This document shows, one piece after another, positions 35,286 through 50,015 of a stretch of DNA of 64,000 nucleotides; position 1 is the first letter of the stretch; each line of letters starts with the position of its first letter. The position numbers were made by a program, and so were the translations under genes. The notes beneath the pieces were generated by a model. The model saw nothing but the letters and a program-made list of their open reading frames with translations, searched no databases and was not told where the DNA came from. This DNA comes from Viscum album (lineage: Eukaryota; Streptophyta; Magnoliopsida; Santalales; Viscaceae). The DNA is taken from positions 1,150,936,050 through 1,151,000,049 of the forward strand of contig OY728165.1 in NCBI GenBank assembly GCA_963277665.1, given 5' to 3'.

Positions 35286-38200
35286 TGATTAACTGTATTA
35301 TGATTTATACAATTTCCCAACTAATTATTAATCAGTAATTAAATAATATTATCAAATTATCCAAATTAAATTTTTATATTATATATTCAATCATATTTTT
35401 TGACCTTTATCAAATATATTAGATAGAAAGAAGACAAGAAATCTAATTTTACGGTTAAGAAACTATATATTTATAAGAAACATTTTCCACCTTTTATGGG
35501 TGCATAAGTTTTAAAACTATACATTATTACTCTTATAAATTATATTTTATAGAATAAAGATCATTTTTAAAATTTTAATATAAAAACCATTTAGTGGTAA
35601 ATTTTATGTATTTTTCAGAGTTTATATTTTCTGTTGAATTTTGAAAAATTCAAATTTTCATTTAGAACTTAATTTTTATATCGATCATTTAAAAAATATA
35701 TTTTATGGTTTTAATGTAAAATTATATTTATTATATTATTAATATTTCAAATAATATATTTGTAATCAATTTTTGGGTTAAATTTTGTACATAAACTTTT
35801 TTATATTTAATAGGGTATTTTTCTTGGAAAAGAATGTATTTTTTTCATTTGTTAGGTTTAATTTTAAATCAAATTATAAAACTTTTTTTTGAATTTTTTA
35901 AAATATATTCCATATTTGGATTCAAAATGAAAAGTTTTAGTAAATAGTTTCATTTTATTTTTGAACAATATGAATAGTAACGTTCATAATTTTTATTACC
36001 ATTGTAAAGGGTAAATTTGGTAATTTTTCATAAAATTATAATAATAAGAGAAATAAAATGACCCTAAATTAATAATAAATATAATTAAATGAATTAAAAT
36101 TTTCCCCTAACATGTATGATAATATTTTGAGTCAATAAATGGACACATTTAAATGAAAATGAATTAGATATTATTGAAATCAATGATAGTGAAATAATGT
36201 TACACTATTATTTTTTATAAGTATATTATTTTTTCATATAGGTTTGACCGGAATATATCTTATAAAAAAACATTATTTTTAAATATAAAAGGTCTATCTA
36301 CAATAGGATAATTTATTTGTAATTTTTATTGGGGTATTATTTATAGTAGATGCTCATAAAATGTTGATGTAGAAATTATATTTCTAATGGATATAATAAA
36401 AAAAGTAATTAAAAATATTATTAGGAATATATTTTGATGTAATTAATGTTAAAAAAAACTTTATATATGACCATAACATATTTGGAACTAAATAAAATAA
36501 TTAATTTGATTTTATCATGTTTTCTTGATATTTTGAAAATTCAATTTAATGAATTGTGTGAAAATAAACATTTATGATATTTTAAAACAAATATTTATTT
36601 ATTAAATGAAAAAAAATTCATAAAATTTATAAATTCTTACAAATAATTTTTATAAGGTTAAAAATATCACCAGTAATAAATTTAAGGATCTTTTGGAATT
36701 TTATAGTATCAATATTATCCCTCAATGAGGAAAATCAATGTTGTCATGATAAGAGATAATGGGGTTAAGTAAGGGATTATACTAAATTATAAGCATAACA
36801 ATGTGAAATTAAAATTGTTTAAAAAAATATTAGAAGTGATCATTGAGACCAATAATCATGTTACCTTCTTGAAAACTCATTTTAATCTATTTTTTATTTA
36901 AAATTAATTTATATTGATGTAATATTTTGTGAGTCTCCAAAAGTGACCCTCACCTCAATTATAAAAGGAAACCTAGTCCCTAACTTATACACATATACTT
37001 GGGAATTATTTCTTGAACATACTATATCCATTTTCATAGAAAACATCCTTATCTAAAAACATGAGGTCTTAGTCATCCAAATAGACAAAAACTACATTCC
37101 TTGAGAAGAGATCTAAAGGATGACCGCCGAACAAGATGTAATCATCTTTACCAACTCTTTGTAGTTTATTTATTCAAATATATATTAATAATTTGTTTTA
37201 TCCATGATAAATTAATAAATATAATAATATATATATTTTGATATTCCATCGTGAATATAGTAAAACCACATACTACTATTTATCCATCCTATAAAAATTA
37301 CTGCACTATGCATGTGTGCGTACAACATATCGGCTCTACATCATGGTGTCATTTTTTTCTTCCTTGCATTAATTGGTTGGGTTTAATTATAGAAATAATG
37401 GATATATATGAAAATTATTACCTTATTTTTATTATTTAAAAATTAATATACTATCCTCTCCCTTTTCTTCTCACCATTAAGAGAATGGCACTATTACTCG
37501 TGCATACGTATGTCCTACCATCTCCACAGCATTATGTGATTAATTTTCAAAATTCATAATTAAAGAATGATTAAAATATATATATAATGATTAATTATGA
37601 AATATGTTTCCTTCATATCTTTATTTATATGATAAAACTATATACCATTCATAGAAACACAGGCTTACATTAAAATACATGCATAGGAAAATGATGCAGT
37701 TATAAACCAAAACAGGGGTAATAACAAAATATTACTAACAAATGGGTGATAAGATGAAATAAGACAAAAATATATGATATTATATATATTTATATGGTCA
37801 TATTTCAAATTAATAACATTATTTAAATCATAATATAACAGTTTAAATGATGTTTAACCCTAGTGAAGTGTAATGTAAGGGACTATAACTCAATTTTAAC
37901 TTCCTTGAGAAATACATGGTATTATGAACCTAGTTTTTTTATGTCTTGTATATTCTACCCATTTGATATTTGTTTAATTTTACATTATATTTCTCTTAAA
38001 TAAACAAATTATTTATCTCTTGAAAATTTTTATTTCCTAACCCCCTTCAAAAGGGATATGGCCTTCGGGCATGTAATGGTTTCTCCCTAACCCCTTCAAA
38101 AAGGATCGATATTTTATTTTTTTTAAATATAGAGGTTGGTCCGAATCCTATTTGAATATTTAATTAACTGGGGAAATATTTTTAAATTTATATCATCTAA

Positions 38201-38909
38201 TCAATTTGTGATATTTAATTATAAGAAATATTTTTCATTAACATAATTGATTATTCTACATATAAATAATTATTTGGACTTGTAGTGAAGGGTGTGACCC
38301 GTAATTTTAAATCATCTCAATTCATCAATAAGTCTAAGGAGAAAAAAATTAGAAAAATTAAATTGGTTTCTACCAATAGTTTTAAAATTTATTATGAAAT
38401 TTCTCGATTTTTTTCAATCATGTACCTAATACATGAAGTCCAATAATTAATAGTTTCCTTATTTCAGATTCAGTTATTACTATACATCATATTTTTACCA
38501 TGAAAAAATTTATTTATTCATTTCAATCTATAGTTATTGATTAAATTTATTGTGAGTTCAATTATTTACCTTTTCATATTTATTGTGTATCATTGATTGT
38601 GTTTCAATTATTAGTGAATCATATTTTCTTTATTTCTAACCCTTACTAATAATTTTTGCTCACCTTTATTTTTTTCTACCCCATGTTATGAAGATGGAAA
38701 ATTTTAATAATTGTTAACGATGTAGATTATTTTCTTATTTATGTTCTCTATTTAAATTACCAATGTAATAATTGAACCATATATATATATATATATATTT
38801 CATTATGATTAGTAAACTGATCCATCCTTGGTCATTGTATCTCTTGTATCTCTTCCATTATAATAAAATAACCACTGAATTTAGTCTATTAGGATTAGGG
38901 TCATTAAAA
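35286..38909 (+). repeat. Right LTR of the old gypsy element
   Basis: It is about 3.6 kb, homologous piece by piece to the three left fragments. It contains a promoter-like TATAAAAGG near 36960, repeated CTACATCATGGTG / CCACAGCATTATG blocks about 180 bp apart near 37335 and 37512, a short duplicated CTAACCCCTTCAAAA block (about 38038 and 38087) and an (AT)n run near 38781-38801. The end is uncertain by a few bases, near TCATTAAAA. Confidence 0.75.
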
Positions 38910-41900
38910 TGATGCTAGTAGTGGATGATAAATAAGGCTATGAAATAGGAGTTTGAATTGGCTTGAAAACAGGTATAGGATCTCATGCACTTCCTACCCC
39001 CCATCATTATGAAAGGGTAAATCACCATGAAAAATAAAATCATAATCCAATTAAGATAATTAATATGGCCTAATTAATTTAATTGAAATTGTTGATACCT
39101 TCTACTATGAAGAAAATAATGATGAACTAGATTTTCCTATATATAATCTGATTGATGGAGGAAGATTCCAAAAATCTCGGAAGGTATGTTTTGATTCAAT
39201 CGTGACTAAACATAGTATTCTGGATACATCCTGTCTGTATCCATATATGTGGCTAAAACCTATGGAATATTACATAATCCATTGAAAATAGATGCATAAA
39301 TGAACACGTCACTCCTTTAAGAATCATCCAATTCTATTTTTTCAAGATGTTATATTGGTAAATTTAGAACTATCATTATAGACCATATGTTTGTGAAGAT
39401 CATCTCATCTCAAACCATTAGCATCAAAGTTTTTCTTCCACTAATTCTAGGTTTAATTATCATTGGTAAAAATTATAATAAAATAAATTCCTCAGACTAA
39501 ATAATTGATATTCATACAGATGTTATAGACCATGGTACTAATGTAAGAAATCATGAAAAATGTTGAAATCATCCAATAAAAACTTGTAATTCATCATACT
39601 AGTCACCTTTTAAGAGATCTTAGTGATGAACTTGTTGAATTGATTCAAAAAATTAAGAAATTATATACTAATGTCACTAAAACTAATGTGTATCATATAG
39701 AGATACCCTCAATAATGTTTCATGAATCATTTACAACCTTGTAAATCATAGGAAATCTAGAACTTGTCAATATTCAGTAAGATCATTTTAAAATGGTGCT
39801 TGATTTATTCTTATTATTGTCTGAAAACATAGAGACATGGGTGATGGTGTGTATGTATATTATCCATCAATATTTTTCATTAATGGGAAAGAATGAATAA
39901 TGTAAAATACTTTAGGGAGAATCATAATCAATGAGAAATTTTTCGGTATTATATCTAACACCGTATTCATTCAAATCAAGTTGCAGATTAATTTTAGTAT
40001 TGGTTAAAAAGGTCCATGGAATCGCAAACATAATATTGTACAAACAATAAACCATAACTAACCAATTAACTATATTAATGGTATTGTTGAAGTGTTATGT
40101 TTTTTTGATGAAACATTATATTGTGAGTCCTAGTATTCAAAATCAGTTTTATATAAGGCAAAATAGAGTCAATTAATTCTAGAAGGTGATGAAAGGGTTG
40201 CAGATCCCAATAATTTAAGAACAACACCCCAAAACAAAAAAAAATTATTGTGGTTATTATTATTTTTTACAAACTAATATAATATAGGAAAAAAATAAAA
40301 ATAGAAAAAATCAACCTTGGTTCAATTTATTCACTGGATATTATGTACAGAGTAACATTTTTTTGAGATGAACTAGTAATTTAAAAATGAAATCATTCTT
40401 AACATATTTAGAATGACACCATAGGTGAAAATTACCCAAATAAAAAATCATCCCTCCTTGTACTCAAATCTATTGAATATCTTCACATAATCACTAGCTT
40501 CAGGAGTTGATTCCATACAATCCCTAGGATATAAATATTCACCCATATAGTTATAACCTAAATCAAAAGATTCCTCTTATTCACCAATAATTTTTGAAAA
40601 AACCACAACTGTATTCTATATGTCATCTAGATCTCATGATTCCACAATCATTCCAGGTTATGATGAAATTTACTTAGAGGAAAAACATGATAATAACCTT
40701 ATTGAACCACTTCTATTATTCAAGGAAGTCCTATCAACTTCCATAAATGAACTTAGTAAATCAAATCTAGGTATATTTTCTATCTCATAAAGCATAAAGA
40801 AATGTATAATTACTTCATGAAGAAGAATAATTTCATACCCTCATAGAAATACATAGTGGTTTATATTTGACATTTTGATGTGGGAACCCATTATCTAGGA
40901 CTACCAAGTGATCATAGTGGTTTCATATTGGTAGCTTGGGGGATATATCTGCAATATTCCAATCAGCTGTATTCCTATGTTGAGAAAATTATTAAATCCC
41001 ATATCATCCATGATTTATAACAACAATAGTTGTTTTCCAACATCCCCCCATTAAAAAAATAATTAGATGATCAGATATTTTAACAACTTATGGGTCATAA
41101 AATTGATCTTCTCATAGGTTTATTTCCAACTAATAAATAAAAAACTCGTGATTGATTAAGATTGAAAGACCTTTACGTCAGTTATGCGTTCTCAATGTAA
41201 AATTAGATAAGTATAGAGCCTAAGTAGGAGTATGAAATAGATTTTAAAAACCCATAAGGGATATTTACTATACATTTATTCAATTAAGTTTAAATAATTA
41301 TGTTTCCATATATCAATGCACCATGAATTGAATCTTAAATTCATTTTTTTGGATGGGTTTCAAAATTCTATGTTGATATTATTCTATTAGAATATTATAA
41401 GTTCTATGATAATCATAATTACAAAATAGTTTTAATAAATTAAAAATCTTATATTAAGCACAATCCTCCATAATTTTCTTTCAGGGTGACATCAAGAGAA
41501 TTCCAAAGCATCTTATTATATCATAGTGGCGTCGAGGTCAGCCTCATTAATACTATTGATATATTTTAACTTGAACCTCTATGAAATATCAAATTAATGG
41601 GATATATTCATGGATTAAAATATTACATTATACTGTCTTTAGAAAATTTTATTTCAAAATGCCTCTCCATTACAAATTTGATGATGAAGGGCGTCACTTA
41701 CTGGTGAGATAATGAAATGAAATAATCATTGAATATTATCAAATGTTATCAACTACTCTGAATGGTTCATATAATATCAATGGAATGGAATTTTCTTTTT
41801 CCTCTGTATAGAAATCACTAATATATTGATTATTTCGACACTCATAATTAAAATTGATTTCTTAGAGGAAAGAATTCTTGACTAACTCACAATGAAATTT

Positions 41901-44900
41901 TTAAATAAAGATATATGATATTTTGAAATTGATAAAGAATTTTTGGATATATTTTCAAGGTAATGAATCATAGACTATATATGATGCAACATTAGGACTA
42001 CCTAGTCTCTCACAATTATCATCCCAAGCACATATTCACCCATCAGATGTTGACTGGGTGGCTGTCTCAATAGGCAGTTATCCCAAAATGGTTTATCATT
42101 GAATTTTTATTACATATTATAATCTAAGTGAAGGATATGGTAAATTTTTAAGCATTTTATTCCATGTAAATAATATAATTAGCTATTTTTATACTAGATA
42201 AAGTGGTTGCAATGATACATAGAACATCCTAAATAAATTATATTTACTTTTATAACACCTGTTGATGCATGATAGGAATGGAATGAAAAAACATAATAGT
42301 AATAATGTTAGTTTAATGATTGTGTTCATCTGCCCTAACAAATATGTGCTACCTTATTTATTCTTATAATTAGGAGACATCACTATCAATGAGGTAGAGT
42401 ATGACCACTCATCACTAGAATAATTTTAGCTAAAAAAACAAGTATCATATTTTAATGGTAAAGGTTACTTATATATTGTAATTAACGATATTAATGGATA
42501 ATATTTCATTATGAAGAATGAGATGGACCCATCATTAGATATTTAAGGTGGATAAAAGTCTAATTCCCCTTCAAGGAATAATTTAAACATATACCATTGC
42601 ATCTCTATTTGAAATTATGATGCAAAATATAATCTATTCATAGAACATGATAATCTTGACTTGTATGAGAAAGTTTTTGTCATCACAAACCACAAATTGG
42701 TCTCACTAGACACCAATTGTGAATTGGAGTATATCAATGAAACTAATGCTTATCTAAATCATAAAGACCCAATATTTTTTAAATTTACTTCACTACTAGA
42801 TTTATTTATTTAATAGTAGATTATATCCATGATTGGATCCTCATAATAAGATGATATAATAAATAATATTTCTAATTCTGGGTAGTAAACATAATTCATT
42901 ATAATGAACCAAATGGGGACAATGTCTTCTATATACTAGGACTTTATGGGTTCCTTCTTATACTCATTGAAGGAGGAGAAACCATCACCATAAAAAAATA
43001 TGACCATGTTAGCTCAATCAACACTCAATAGTTGAGGACCACTATTTCCCCAAAAATCATCATAACTAGATATTTTTTCTAGTGATGCTTAATATTTGGA
43101 TATAATTCAAGAAAAAGTTTCATTCTTGAAAACTACATGTATTCTTCACCCATTACGCAATACATGTGGACCCCTATTTTTATTTCTATAGAAAAAACAC
43201 TCCCTACCATTATGTGTACAATTCCCCATTCTCTATATTTTTATCTATATAAAATTATCAGATGATTGTTTGAAGTAAAATAGAAAGGGACATACATCAT
43301 TAATAAGTTCTATTTTATGGAACCTCAATTATTTTATATAATAGATGGGGAATGCATCAAAACTACCCCTCATAGAAACAATTCTTTATTTCTGAAGAAA
43401 TAATATACATGATTTTACTATGCTCTACAATATACTAATTGAAGGATGTTTAACAATATTGTATTTGTAAATGTTTCAAAACATAAATTGAATAACCTAA
43501 ATTCAAAATTCTTTGATTCTAAACTATATCATTATGGTGAGTGTCATATAATGATAAAATATATTTCAAATTCATCCCAATCACATGAACTTAAATTATA
43601 TTGAAAATTTCATTGGGGAATGATGCAAAACCACATTGTGGAGGTCTTCACCAAATGAATATAAACTGAAACACACATTGTTCCAAGCATTAGGACAATA
43701 ACATTAATCCCGAATATATACATTTCTCCAAAATTATTAATTGATTAGTATAGTTCCTTATTTCATAACCTATAAATTTCATGTTATACAGTCCTTATAG
43801 TAATAAATTAATTAATATAATTAACAACCCCATTGTATGGAACCAAATTGTGTGCTAGAGGTTCTAGTTTTATGGACATTTACTTATAAAAAAATTTACC
43901 ATTGAAATATATCCGTAAAATAAGTATACACCCAAGTAAACCTCTTATTAATCTATAATAATCTATGTGTCTGAATTTCTATGACATTATTTCACATTAT
44001 GACTGCATTATCTTTATAACAATTATTTTTTGCATGGTTTTTTCCTCTCACCATCATTCCCAAAAACAAAATGTCTCATTCCCATGAATATGATCTACAT
44101 CTATTTAATGAATGTCTCTTAAATAAAACATTTGTACATTTTTTAGACTAGATTATGAAATATAGTGACACTAGGATCTCATATAACGAGACTAGCTTGA
44201 AATTTTATCAATAAATAGTACCCGCTATATTTATACGTAGTCAATTTATAGGTGGAAACATATAAGAACTACATTTTTATGGATGCCTTCTATTTAATGG
44301 AATATAGATATTCCCATACCCATTATTATAATCATTACTATGATTTTAACCATAGATATTTTTTTTTTGTCTTTTTCGAGTATGGATATAAATTAATTCA
44401 TGGTGTTTTTTTATTCCCCTTCACAACAATCTATTCTATGTAGATGAATCAAAACAAATAATTTTGTATGGAACATGAAATTTGTTTTACCTACATATGA
44501 GCTTGATCAACTAAGAATCCTTCATTACAGAATCCCAAATCCCTGAACCCTATAAAACATTCTTAAACCCTATATAATTTCCTAATCGAAACAGGGGTTT
44601 AATCCATCACTATGTGGTTAAATGGTTATATACGTGTTAGTGAAACTGTACATCATAGTTCACCTAGACTATATTATAAATCTTCTTCATCCATATATAA
44701 GAGTTTTATATTCCTAAAGATCAGTTTATAATAGCTACATAAGTAATGATTCCCTTATTATTAGGATACATTTTTATACCAATGATTTTATTACCCAAGG
44801 CCTAGTTGTAGTTTCACAAGTATAAAAATATTTTTGATACTATATCCACACATTATGGCCACAAATTATTTATGTTTGTGATCCAAAAGAAAAAAAGGTA

Positions 44901-47900
44901 AAATATTTTATATAATATAAGTCTATATAAGATCCTCCAGTATATTATACATTGTACATGAACCAATACATAAAAAAATACTCCTTATCTATACCCTTGA
45001 CCCAGATCTATGTCGGTAATTTCACCATTATGAACTATGTGTTAATTTAATCCTATACTTATAGAACATGTATAATTGAATAGATCTCTTATTCTACCCC
45101 TGACAATAAATCCCCACCAAAAACTCTACCTCTCACACTAGTGTTTTTTTGGAATCTTTGGTAATATCTAATATTTTTGGTGGAACTCCACAGAGGGGAT
45201 ACCCAATTCACATCGCTAGATATGATTTTAAAATAAGCTGGGACATTTAAGGTATTACATATGGCTTGAATAATTTTTTTTGGGATATTTAGTGAAGTCT
45301 AGGATTACATAGTACAAACCAATTAACATTTTATCCATGATACCAATACAATTATCATTTTTTCATTTTTTCAGATGAACCTTACTCTTATGACCTAAAA
45401 TAGACAAAATTTCCTAAATAAATGAATTACTCCATTTGGGAACATCCTTTCAGTGTAAAAAATATAATCTATTACAAATCTTCCCAATTGCATGACATTA
45501 AACTGTCTATTACATTCTGAATTCAAAATATACTATATTATATAAAAAATCTAATCATTAAGACACTAAACTTCATGGAATTTTCCCTTTGGACATGAAA
45601 TTAATGGTTACACTGTTGAGTCAATTGTTAATAGTAAAGTATGTAGACTAAAATAACATTGGTGCATAAATTAATTTCCTTGACCTTTACAATGGTATAA
45701 TTCATCTTCAATAAACAAGATCCCGATTTACATGTGGGAATAATAATTAATATATTTTACTCATCTGCAAGTTGGAATTAGGGAAAAATATAATCCCCTA
45801 TTTTAAAATTATTAAGAAATTAAAATAAATTATATAATATATAATGTTATGGGAATATTAAATATTTGGAGTGACATAATGTATATGACCCATCTCCCTT
45901 AAATTAATTTCAATTATTTGATTCATTTACATTATTATGTAAAGAAAAAAATATCCCCTCATATATTCAATGTCATGAACTCTCAATACATTCAATAAAT
46001 GTCTCTATTATCCATTTTATTTTAAAATGATAATAACTATTGTTAGCATATAGGTCTAGGAATAGACTGCTCTAATCCACATGATCAATATATGACACTT
46101 CCACCGATTAGGAATCTTTTCCTATTCTAATGTTGTTAAACAAAATTATATAGGATTTTTTCTTATATATCACTATTTTTTTAACTTGATGTTGAAACAT
46201 ATTCATTTAACCCAATGATAAATCAATTCAAGAAATTCTATGACTATATATCATTATATTGATGAAATTAATCGATATGAGAAAAAATAAGAGATCATTA
46301 AACTTGTTCTAATCCTCAGTTTTTATAAGGAATTAGACCACCCTATGTATTATTTGGATTTATATGGGTCCCTTTTTAATCTAAATTACAAAAAAAGTCA
46401 TCCTTACCCTTTTAGGACATGCGGCGATTTTTATATATCTTATTCAAGGTCTAATAGAATTTTCTATATCCAATGAATTCCCCCATTCAAAGTAGCATTT
46501 AGGTCTACTAGTCCACATCAACCATTCTAAATGAACTAGAATTATTGAACACACATCCTATATTCACTTTTGAAAACATTACATGAATGATCAAAATTTC
46601 AATTGATTACTATATGTGTCTTGATTTCTACTATTTTTTGATATATTGGTATAATTATTTCCCCTATCCTTGGTCCACCTAACAATTATATATAAACATA
46701 GACCCACAAAAAATTTATATATGAGCTAGAAATATATAGTATAATCTATAATAATTTCATATATACACCCAAAATATTTAAATTACCTTATCCTAGTTTT
46801 TTAATCATATTCATTAATATTCATTTATTCATATTTTCTTCATGGTAAAAGACCATTATTATACTATATATGTATTTATTCATATACCATTGGATATGTA
46901 GTGACTCATAATAATCAAATTACATGCCTATCTAGAAACACCATTAATTATACATTTGGATTATTAAATTTTATTCAAATCATGTGGGGTTCATAAGATT
47001 CAATTTTAAATTCCATCAAGCTACTATTAATTGATCCACGTAGTAATAAGTCACACTTTATTTCCATGGTCTTTGTCACAAGATGTAAAATTATATGACA
47101 CATATATAAGAGAAATATATTTCATAATTTAAAATCATATAACACAGTCCTTTACAAATTAAGTTAAATCACATGACATTATAGTCATATTTATATTACT
47201 CTAAATTACATATTATACCATCCTAGATGCATGACATTAAACTACACATTCTAATTTCATCCCTCGTGACATAATTTTTTTATGATTTTTGTCCCCTATT
47301 TTAGGACATAATACATTGTGAAACATGATACATGTTTTCATGATGTTAAAAAACATGTTTATATATTCCTTATTGAATGATTTTAAATTTAAAAATAGTA
47401 AATTACTTGTCATATAAAATTAAATGATGTGAAATATATTATGACATGCATAACCCAAAAATATATAGAGTAATTAATATGACCTATGTGATCAACATTG
47501 CATTCCTATCAATGTGAATGAATATGAAATTGACTATAAAAATTACACGTGTTTGTAAAACCTCCCACCCCACCCTCACATTCATTGTTTATCATACATT
47601 GAAAGAACTCTTCTAGTGAAACTATTTTTTTCATTGGTAATCCAGTGACGTAATTTTAAATTCAACCCCAAATATAATTTGAAACACATTGCAGTATGGA
47701 CCCTGAAAAATTTCTAAAAAATGTGTGGATGGGTTCTTTTGTATTCATTATAGTTAGAGATGTTTATGAAAAATTTTATAGAATCCTCCACAGACTATGA
47801 AATATTATCATTAATTATTAATGTTATGTAATATATCAACTACTGTAAGATGAGTTTTTGAATACATCTGCCAATTTTTTTGTCATCCATTTCAATAATT

Positions 47901-50015
47901 ATCACATCATGTATAATTTATATCAATTTAAAATAATCATTTCATTACAATTGAAAATTATTTTATCCAACATGAATAAGAAAATTATTTTTTCATGGAA
48001 TACATTCCCCCAAATTCCCTCCATAATATGTGCGCCTATTCTTGCATGAGAACATGAATACTTTTTTGAGTCCTATGAAACATTTAAACCAATCAATTAT
48101 CACCTTGAGGGAATCGTAATTGATTCCATTATTTGATTATGATTTTCTTTAATCCCCAAGAGAACGTTTCCCATATGAACTATTCCAATTGAAGAACCTG
48201 ATCATGTGATACACAACAATATCAACCTATGTGAAAAAAGAGTTCGATTCATATTAGTCTAGGATCCCTAAATGGGATATTGATTAAAAAATACCCTTTA
48301 AATATTGTACACATTTCTCATAATTAAATTTTTACAACATAGTTCAAATATGTGTGACCATAAAATTAGTGTATTTGGGTAAAAAATTCATAAACCAAAA
48401 CCCTAACCATTAATTGTTTAGATTGAAAGAACATAAATTTCAACAAAAATAGATGTTAAAGATTTCATGATAAAATCCTATAATGTGTGACTTTAGTAAT
48501 ATTTCAATATCATGTTAAAAAATATCAATATTCATGTATTAGTAAAACATTATAGCATTAAAAAAGACAAAAATCAAGTGGGGAAATCATATAGGCCTAC
48601 AAAAATATGTGCATCAATCGATAATCCCTCTATTAGATAATAAAAAAATTATTTCTTTGTTGATTCAAATATTAAAATAGTTGATGTTTTCAATACACGG
48701 TGAGAATTTTTTTTGGGTAAACAACTAACCATTACTGACCCTATTCCATGACCAAACATCATTCATGATTTTTTAACTCCCAAACAATCTCCCAAGGCTA
48801 TCTATAATGCATGTATATGTCAACAAGGGACACATCTATTTAGCTTTTTATACAAGGCCTTATTTGGATCACGTATATGAAACCCTAATCTCACTATCCA
48901 AACAAATTCATGTCTCAATATGAAAGAGGTGTTCTTATAATCATTTAACATATTAGAACCATTTTATAAGAACTTAATGTTTTAATATAGTTTTATGTGA
49001 CCCTTGATGTATTTTACTTATCCCATAATCAAAATTTATAGTTCCACATGTTATTATTCATGCAATTTACTTAAAAACTATTAATTTTCATTCAATATCT
49101 TTGATTATATGACATTATTCCATCATAAAATTGCCAAATCAAGTGTGGAAAACATTATTCTTGAAATATTTCTGAACATATACTACATAATAAAATTTAT
49201 ATAAAATTAGCTACATAATATGAATGCCCAATTTTTTGTTGCAACCTTTTTTTCAATATATTCCTTACATTTATATGTGGTTATGAATTTCCATTTCTTG
49301 GTGAATTATGAAACCTTTTTTGGTTTCTTATTGATTAATTAAAACTGAAATTATATATTTTGAATGATGCACATTCCTGAATATAATATATAGTTTTACG
49401 ACATGAATTACAAAAAACTATTTAATTAAAGAGGCATGGGAATCCTTATGATGAAAGACACAAATTTGAAGTAATGATAAAATTTATTTATCCAAACATA
49501 GGCTATATACATCACATTTTTTAAGATTAAAAATTCATATAAATATTAAAATGAAGAAAACATGTTATGTAAAAACCCCACAATGGGTGAATTTAGTGAA
49601 ATACAAGTCTTTTCCCACTAATTCTCTTTAATATAATGATTATGAAAAAGATATGGTGATATAATAAAATTACCAAAGTTTATAGAGTGCTGAAAATGGA
49701 CCATATATGTAACATAGTATACTCCCCAAGGTCCATATTTCCAGAAAAGAGATAATAATCTATGATTCCCTAGAACAATTAGTATGGTTTTAGGGTAATA
49801 ACATATTCTTGAAAATTATAATCCAAATTGTTATTTTACTATTATGTTTCTCATCACCTTGATTCAAATTAATCGACCAAATGGAACATATCAAGTTTAT
49901 TATGATGGTAGTTATGCTTACATCAATCCATGACCCACTCTCGTAAGTAAACATCCAAATGTACTAACTCTTGTGCATAAATTTTATATTTTTACCTTTA
50001 AATATACATGATCCA
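38910..50015. other. Unassigned AT-rich, CpG-poor DNA (11.1 kb)
   Basis: Neither strand shows a frame longer than about 65 codons or a domain that I can name with confidence. CpG is very rare; by eye 45001-46000 holds about three. The pattern (short A/T runs, endless stops in all frames) fits very old transposon remains. It is the right flank of the old gypsy element and the left flank of the young element at 50016. A few peptide-like patches (near 39100-39200 and 43600-43660) hint at decayed retroelement coding but cannot be assigned. Confidence 0.5.

Larger units (their letters stand above)
3283..38909 (+). mobile_element. Old decayed Ty3/gypsy LTR retrotransposon with two later insertions in its left LTR
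   Basis: This is the outer shell of a nest. The right LTR begins near 35286, just after a purine tract, and ends near 38909. Sequence homologous to it is found in order at 3283-3567, 16058-16782 and 27974-30516. The breaks fall exactly at the ends of a copia element and a pol-less gypsy derivative. The pieces sum to about 3.5 kb against about 3.6 kb for the right LTR. An initiator-Met PBS follows the left LTR at 30518, and decayed gag, RT-RNaseH and integrase follow in plus-strand order. Candidate target duplications TGATA (3278-3282) and TGATG (38910-38914) differ at one base. The outer ends are uncertain by a few bases because both LTRs are diverged. The C-terminal part of integrase and the overall layout suggest a chromovirus-like lineage, but I cannot fix the clade. 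Confidence 0.78.

Noticed and set aside
43420..43700. Faint similarity to the end of a copia RNase H
   Set aside because: Only a few residues in different frames match, which is not above what I would expect by chance in this AT-rich sequence.
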